Origin: Pseudomonadota bacterium
Lineage (GTDB): Bacteria > Pseudomonadota > Alphaproteobacteria > Rhizobiales > Rhizobiaceae
Assembly (NCBI GenBank): GCA_020161665.1
Contig: JAIUPA010000022.1
Location: 143,492-207,491, forward strand
Length of the DNA stretch: 64,000 nucleotides
Direction of reading: 5' to 3'
The notes beneath the pieces are model-generated. The model had not been told where the DNA came from. It saw only the letters and a list, made by a program, of their open reading frames with translations, and made no database searches. This document shows, piece by piece, positions 61,073 to 64,000 of the stretch; position 1 is the stretch's first letter, and each line of letters begins with the position of its first letter. The position numbers and the translations under genes were made by a program.

Positions 61073-63323
61073 AGATCTGGCCCTCCTTGAACATGGGCAG
61101 CGCTTCCGGAAGATCGGCAGGCATGGCGGTGCGCGAACGGTCGCGAATGGTGATCGGCGCATCGGGATGCGAGGCCACGGCCTGCTCGTGGATCATGCCC
61201 AGCGCATAACGGGCGCAACGCAGGCTCTCTGAGAAGGACCACATGGCAAACTTCCAGGTGCCGTAGAAGAAGCCAATCGAAACCTGACGGCGGTCCATAC
61301 GTTCCTGCAGGATGCCCTGATCGGAGAACATGAGGTCAGCGATGGCCATGAAGACTTCCGGCGAGCGTTCGGCATAAGCAAAGCCGAAGACTTCCGTTTC
61401 GTCCTGTACGCGGTGCGAGCGAGCGACGACATCGAACTTCATGATGCGACCGTTGCGGCGCAGCTCAATCGTGCCAGCCGTTCCGGTTGCGGCATCAATC
61501 ACCGGGCTTGCGCCATCAAAGCGCAGGCCAATGCCGCCGGTCGAGGCATCAAGAATGACGGCGGTGTAGACCTTGCCATCCTTGTGCATCAGGGCGCGAC
61601 GCTTGACCGGCAGGCGCTGGTTGCGGCGCAGTTCGCGGCGTTCGGCAACAACACCCAGAGCGGCACCGGCCAGACCGAGGTTGATAGTGTTCCAGGTGGC
61701 AACGATCAACAGAAGATCGCCTGCCAGCGGCTCGGTGAAGTAGCGCCATCCGGCATAGATCGTCGCCGCCAGCAGCACGAGGAAGATGGCGATATACGGA
61801 CGGGCAATCGGCGACAGGCCGCTCTTGTCCAGCGTCTGGCCCTTGGCCGTCACGTTAAAGGTCGGCTTGCGCGGGTTGCGAATGACGCTGAAAATGGCGC
61901 CGAACAGCATGACCGACTGCACATATTCATAGAGTTCCGAGACCCACGGCCAGCGCACGCGACCGAACATGTAGGACTGCAGCGCCATGGACGCGACCAT
62001 GTAGGTGGCGGCGTAGGAGATGAACTCGTAGACGTTCGATTCGTAGATTTCGAGCGAGAAGAAAATGTAGAGCAACGGCGCGAACATGAAGGTCATGCGC
62101 GACAGCGGGAACAGCCAGAACATGTTGATGCCGGCATAGGCGACACGCTGCGGCATGGTGAGACCACGCGCCATGAACGGACGATTGAGCAGCAGGATCT
62201 GCAGCATGCCCTGGCACCAGCGCACGCGCTGGCCGATGAAGGACACCAGCGTTTCCGGCTGGAGGCCGGCAATCAAAGGCTTTTCAACGTAGATCGAGCG
62301 CCAGCCATTGCAATGCAGGGCCAGGGCGGTTTCGCAGTCTTCCGTGATCGACTGACCGGCAAAGCCGTTGGTCGTGACCAGCGCCTTGCGGCTCAGGACA
62401 GCGGCAGAACCGCAGAAGAACGAGGCATTCCACTTATCAAGGCCACGCTGCAGCACCGAGTAGAACATTTCGTTCTCGGAGGGCATGGACTTGAAGGTGC
62501 GCAGGTTCTTTTCCAGCGGGTCCGGATTGAGGAAGTTGTGCGGGGTCTGGACGAGGAAGAGCTTGTCGTCTTCCAGGAAGTAGCCCACCGTTTCCTGCAG
62601 GAAGGTGCGGACGGGCGCATGGTCGGCATCGAAGACGACGACGAGATCGCCCTTGGAGACCTTGAGGCCTTCATTGAGGTTACCGGCCTTGGCGTGGTCG
62701 TTCTGAGCGCGCGTCGAATAGATGACGCCCATGGCATCGCACAACGCCTTCAGCTGCTCGTGGCGGCGAAGGGCGGCGAGCGCCTTTTCCTGATCCTTCT
62801 GGTTGCGCTTGGCTTCGGTGCCGCCATCGTCGAGCAGATAGACCGTCAGCTTGTCCGCCGGGTAGATCATCGACTTGGCAGCCGCCAGCGTGCCGGCCAG
62901 CAGTTCGGGATCTTCGTTATAGGTCGGAATGAAGACATCCACCGTCGGCAGGTCCTGACGCTCGGCAATCTTCGGCGCCTGACGACGCAGCGGATCGGCC
63001 AGCATGAAGAAGCTGACGGCGAGCATGAGCAGGCAGTACATTTCCGCCGCATAAAGAATAATGCCGGGGATGAAGTTCAGCGGCTCGGAAAAACTCGGCA
63101 GCGTCTCGGTCGTGCGCCAATAGGCGTAACGAAGCGCCAGAATGCCCGCGAAGACAAATGTGGCAAGCCGCATGGAGGTGTTGTCAGGGCGGCTCATGGC
63201 AATGAACATAAAGCCAAGCACCGCGAAGCTCAAAACGAGCTGAGCCTGCAAACTGAGCGGCAGCCAAATCATGAACAGGCCTGCCGTACCGGCAACAATC
63301 GCCGGCCATTTAGCGCACTTCAT
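61065..63323 (-). CDS. bcsA: cellulose synthase catalytic subunit BcsA
   Basis: 752 residues. N-terminal helices are followed by the GT2 domain with DDGGTEAKRNQKD, VVFDADHAPVRTFLQE, the TED motif in SITEDCETALALHCNG, and QRVRWCQGML. More helices then lead to a PilZ domain whose c-di-GMP motif is RRNQR with DASTGGIGLRFDG. It polymerises UDP-glucose and extrudes cellulose when c-di-GMP is bound. The ATG at 63323 follows GGGGGA and is preferred over an upstream TTG. Confidence 0.96.
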   Translation of the reverse strand: MKCAKWPAIVAGTAGLFMIWLPLSLQAQLVLSFAVLGFMFIAMSRPDNTSMRLATFVFAGILALRYAYWRTTETLPSFSEPLNFIPGIILYAAEMYCLLMLAVSFFMLADPLRRQAPKIAERQDLPTVDVFIPTYNEDPELLAGTLAAAKSMIYPADKLTVYLLDDGGTEAKRNQKDQEKALAALRRHEQLKALCDAMGVIYSTRAQNDHAKAGNLNEGLKVSKGDLVVVFDADHAPVRTFLQETVGYFLEDDKLFLVQTPHNFLNPDPLEKNLRTFKSMPSENEMFYSVLQRGLDKWNASFFCGSAAVLSRKALVTTNGFAGQSITEDCETALALHCNGWRSIYVEKPLIAGLQPETLVSFIGQRVRWCQGMLQILLLNRPFMARGLTMPQRVAYAGINMFWLFPLSRMTFMFAPLLYIFFSLEIYESNVYEFISYAATYMVASMALQSYMFGRVRWPWVSELYEYVQSVMLFGAIFSVIRNPRKPTFNVTAKGQTLDKSGLSPIARPYIAIFLVLLAATIYAGWRYFTEPLAGDLLLIVATWNTINLGLAGAALGVVAERRELRRNQRLPVKRRALMHKDGKVYTAVILDASTGGIGLRFDGASPVIDAATGTAGTIELRRNGRIMKFDVVARSHRVQDETEVFGFAYAERSPEVFMAIADLMFSDQGILQERMDRRQVSIGFFYGTWKFAMWSFSESLRCARYALGMIHEQAVASHPDAPITIRDRSRTAMPADLPEALPMFKEGQIYG

Positions 63324-63860
63324 GTGCCTATGTCCCCCATTTTTCACCAAAGCGCTCGGTCATGAACGCTATTCCGCCTTCGGAACTGTCGGGAAATTAC
63401 GGGGGGAAGAGTCAATGAATCCCTAATTTTGTCATGTATCGGGGCAGGCCGCATAGACTTGGTAAATGTAAAGTAAATTCTAAATTACCAATTTTAATCA
63501 TGGCTCATTTTCATTCACTTGCGTAAACGCGCCACGACCCCAATCATTACAATTTTATCGAAAGACTTACATTTGCGGATTTTCCAAAAAAACGCATTTA
63601 TGCTTCATTTACCATGAAGTGGGGAGTGCGGGGATAGTGCAGCACCGCGCATGCACGGACGCTAACGGGCTCCGTGTGACTTCATCGAATATACAGCGCG
63701 TCGCCCGCCCCGCCTTGCCGGATCGACTGTAGAGCTCAATGCGCGCCAACTGGTATGCCAACTGAAAGCACTCGGGGAATACCCGAAGTCTGCCTGCCGG
63801 CGATCAGGAAAACAAAGTGAAAATAAGCTGTATAAACCGAATACAGCTTATCACTGCGTT
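63324..63860. promoter_or_regulatory. intergenic region upstream of bcsA, with an 11-base inverted repeat
   Basis: 537 bases without a supported gene. The first half is A/T-rich and should carry the bcs promoter. ATAAGCTGTAT (63823-63833) and ATACAGCTTAT (63841-63851) form a perfect inverted repeat around a 7-base spacer, ten bases from the insertion sequence. It could be an operator or a stem-loop. A weaker one, CTTCAT/ATGAAG, lies at 63603-63619. Confidence 0.5.
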
Positions 63861-64000
63861 CTAGGTCCTGTTGACAAAGTATGGCAGCCATATCTTTGCG
63901 GCTGCCAGGGCGAGGAATGCCGAGAAGGATTTTCGTGTCTTGTCGTATCGGGTCGCGACGCGCCGGAACTGCTTGAGACGGTTGAACATCCGCTCGATGC
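63861..64000 (-). CDS. IS5-family transposase, C-terminal part (runs off the window)
   Basis: About 46 residues. The glutamate of the DDE catalytic triad lies in IERMFNRLKQFRRVATRYDK, and the family ending KIWLPYFVNRT follows. The stop codon TAG is formed at the junction CTAG between element and host. The beginning of the gene lies beyond the right edge. Confidence 0.88.
   Translation of the reverse strand, partial: IERMFNRLKQFRRVATRYDKTRKSFSAFLALAAAKIWLPYFVNRT
63864..64000 (-). mobile_element. IS5-family insertion sequence, one end (partial)
   Basis: The end is inferred at GGTCCTGTTGACAAAG (from 63864), which resembles terminal inverted repeats of IS427-group elements as I remember them. 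A CTAG at 63861-63864 fits their preference for short TA/CTAG targets. The other end is outside the window. Confidence 0.7.

Overview
The window looks like chromosomal DNA of an alphaproteobacterium in the order Rhizobiales, most likely a member of the Rhizobiaceae close to Agrobacterium/Rhizobium. The reasons are a recognisable RirA iron regulator, the rhizobial BcsN lipoprotein beside a cellulose synthase operon, short palindromic repeats typical of the family, GC-rich coding sequence, and CysI-DUF2849-DUF934 sulfite reduction genes. The species cannot be fixed from the sequence alone. No rRNA, tRNA or CRISPR array was seen.

Layout. 1-12.1 kb is a near-complete sulfate assimilation locus. 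The minus strand carries sulfate ABC transport (sbp, cysT, cysW, cysA), then siroheme synthase cysG, DUF2849, a siroheme sulfite/nitrite reductase and DUF934. An Rrf2-family regulator lies between this and the plus-strand genes cysH, cysD and cysN. Sulfate is imported, activated to APS by CysDN (there is no fused APS kinase), reduced directly by an iron-sulfur APS reductase, and the sulfite is reduced to sulfide. 12.4-16.4 kb holds a DUF2946-like exported protein with a PepSY membrane protein, a pseudouridine synthase and prmB. 16.4-20.8 kb is the class Ib ribonucleotide reductase operon nrdHIEF, preceded by a clear cobalamin riboswitch. 20.9-25 kb carries ybaK, an M29 aminopeptidase, a quinone oxidoreductase-like protein and xseA.

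25.1-27.5 kb is a compact cassette with overlapping genes that resembles the head-spike genes of gene transfer agents and phages, with no other virion genes nearby. 27.5-31 kb is a divergent glycan locus (GT-C-like membrane protein; GT2 glycosyltransferase plus GtrA). 31-42.3 kb carries an acetyltransferase, a LysR/aldo-keto reductase pair, a flavin reductase-like protein, a kinase-fold gene with pheS and pheT, rpmI-rplT, an amidase and an AGE-family isomerase. 42.3-48 kb has a structured leader with small ORFs before a TerC-like DUF475 membrane protein, then amine and amino-acid catabolism genes (DadA-like, PuuA-like, PuuB-like).

48-52.6 kb carries gntK, an AbrB-type membrane protein and rirA, whose promoter contains an Irr-type palindrome. 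It then passes into a small decayed region: a shortened M48 peptidase, a frameshifted DNA adenine methylase remnant and an orphan coiled-coil membrane protein. 52.6-55.1 kb is mmsA with a divergent LysR regulator. 55.1-63.3 kb is a cellulose synthesis operon (bcsA, bcsB, a BcsK-like TPR protein, bcsN) without the bcsZ endoglucanase gene that usually accompanies it. The window ends inside an IS5-family insertion sequence.
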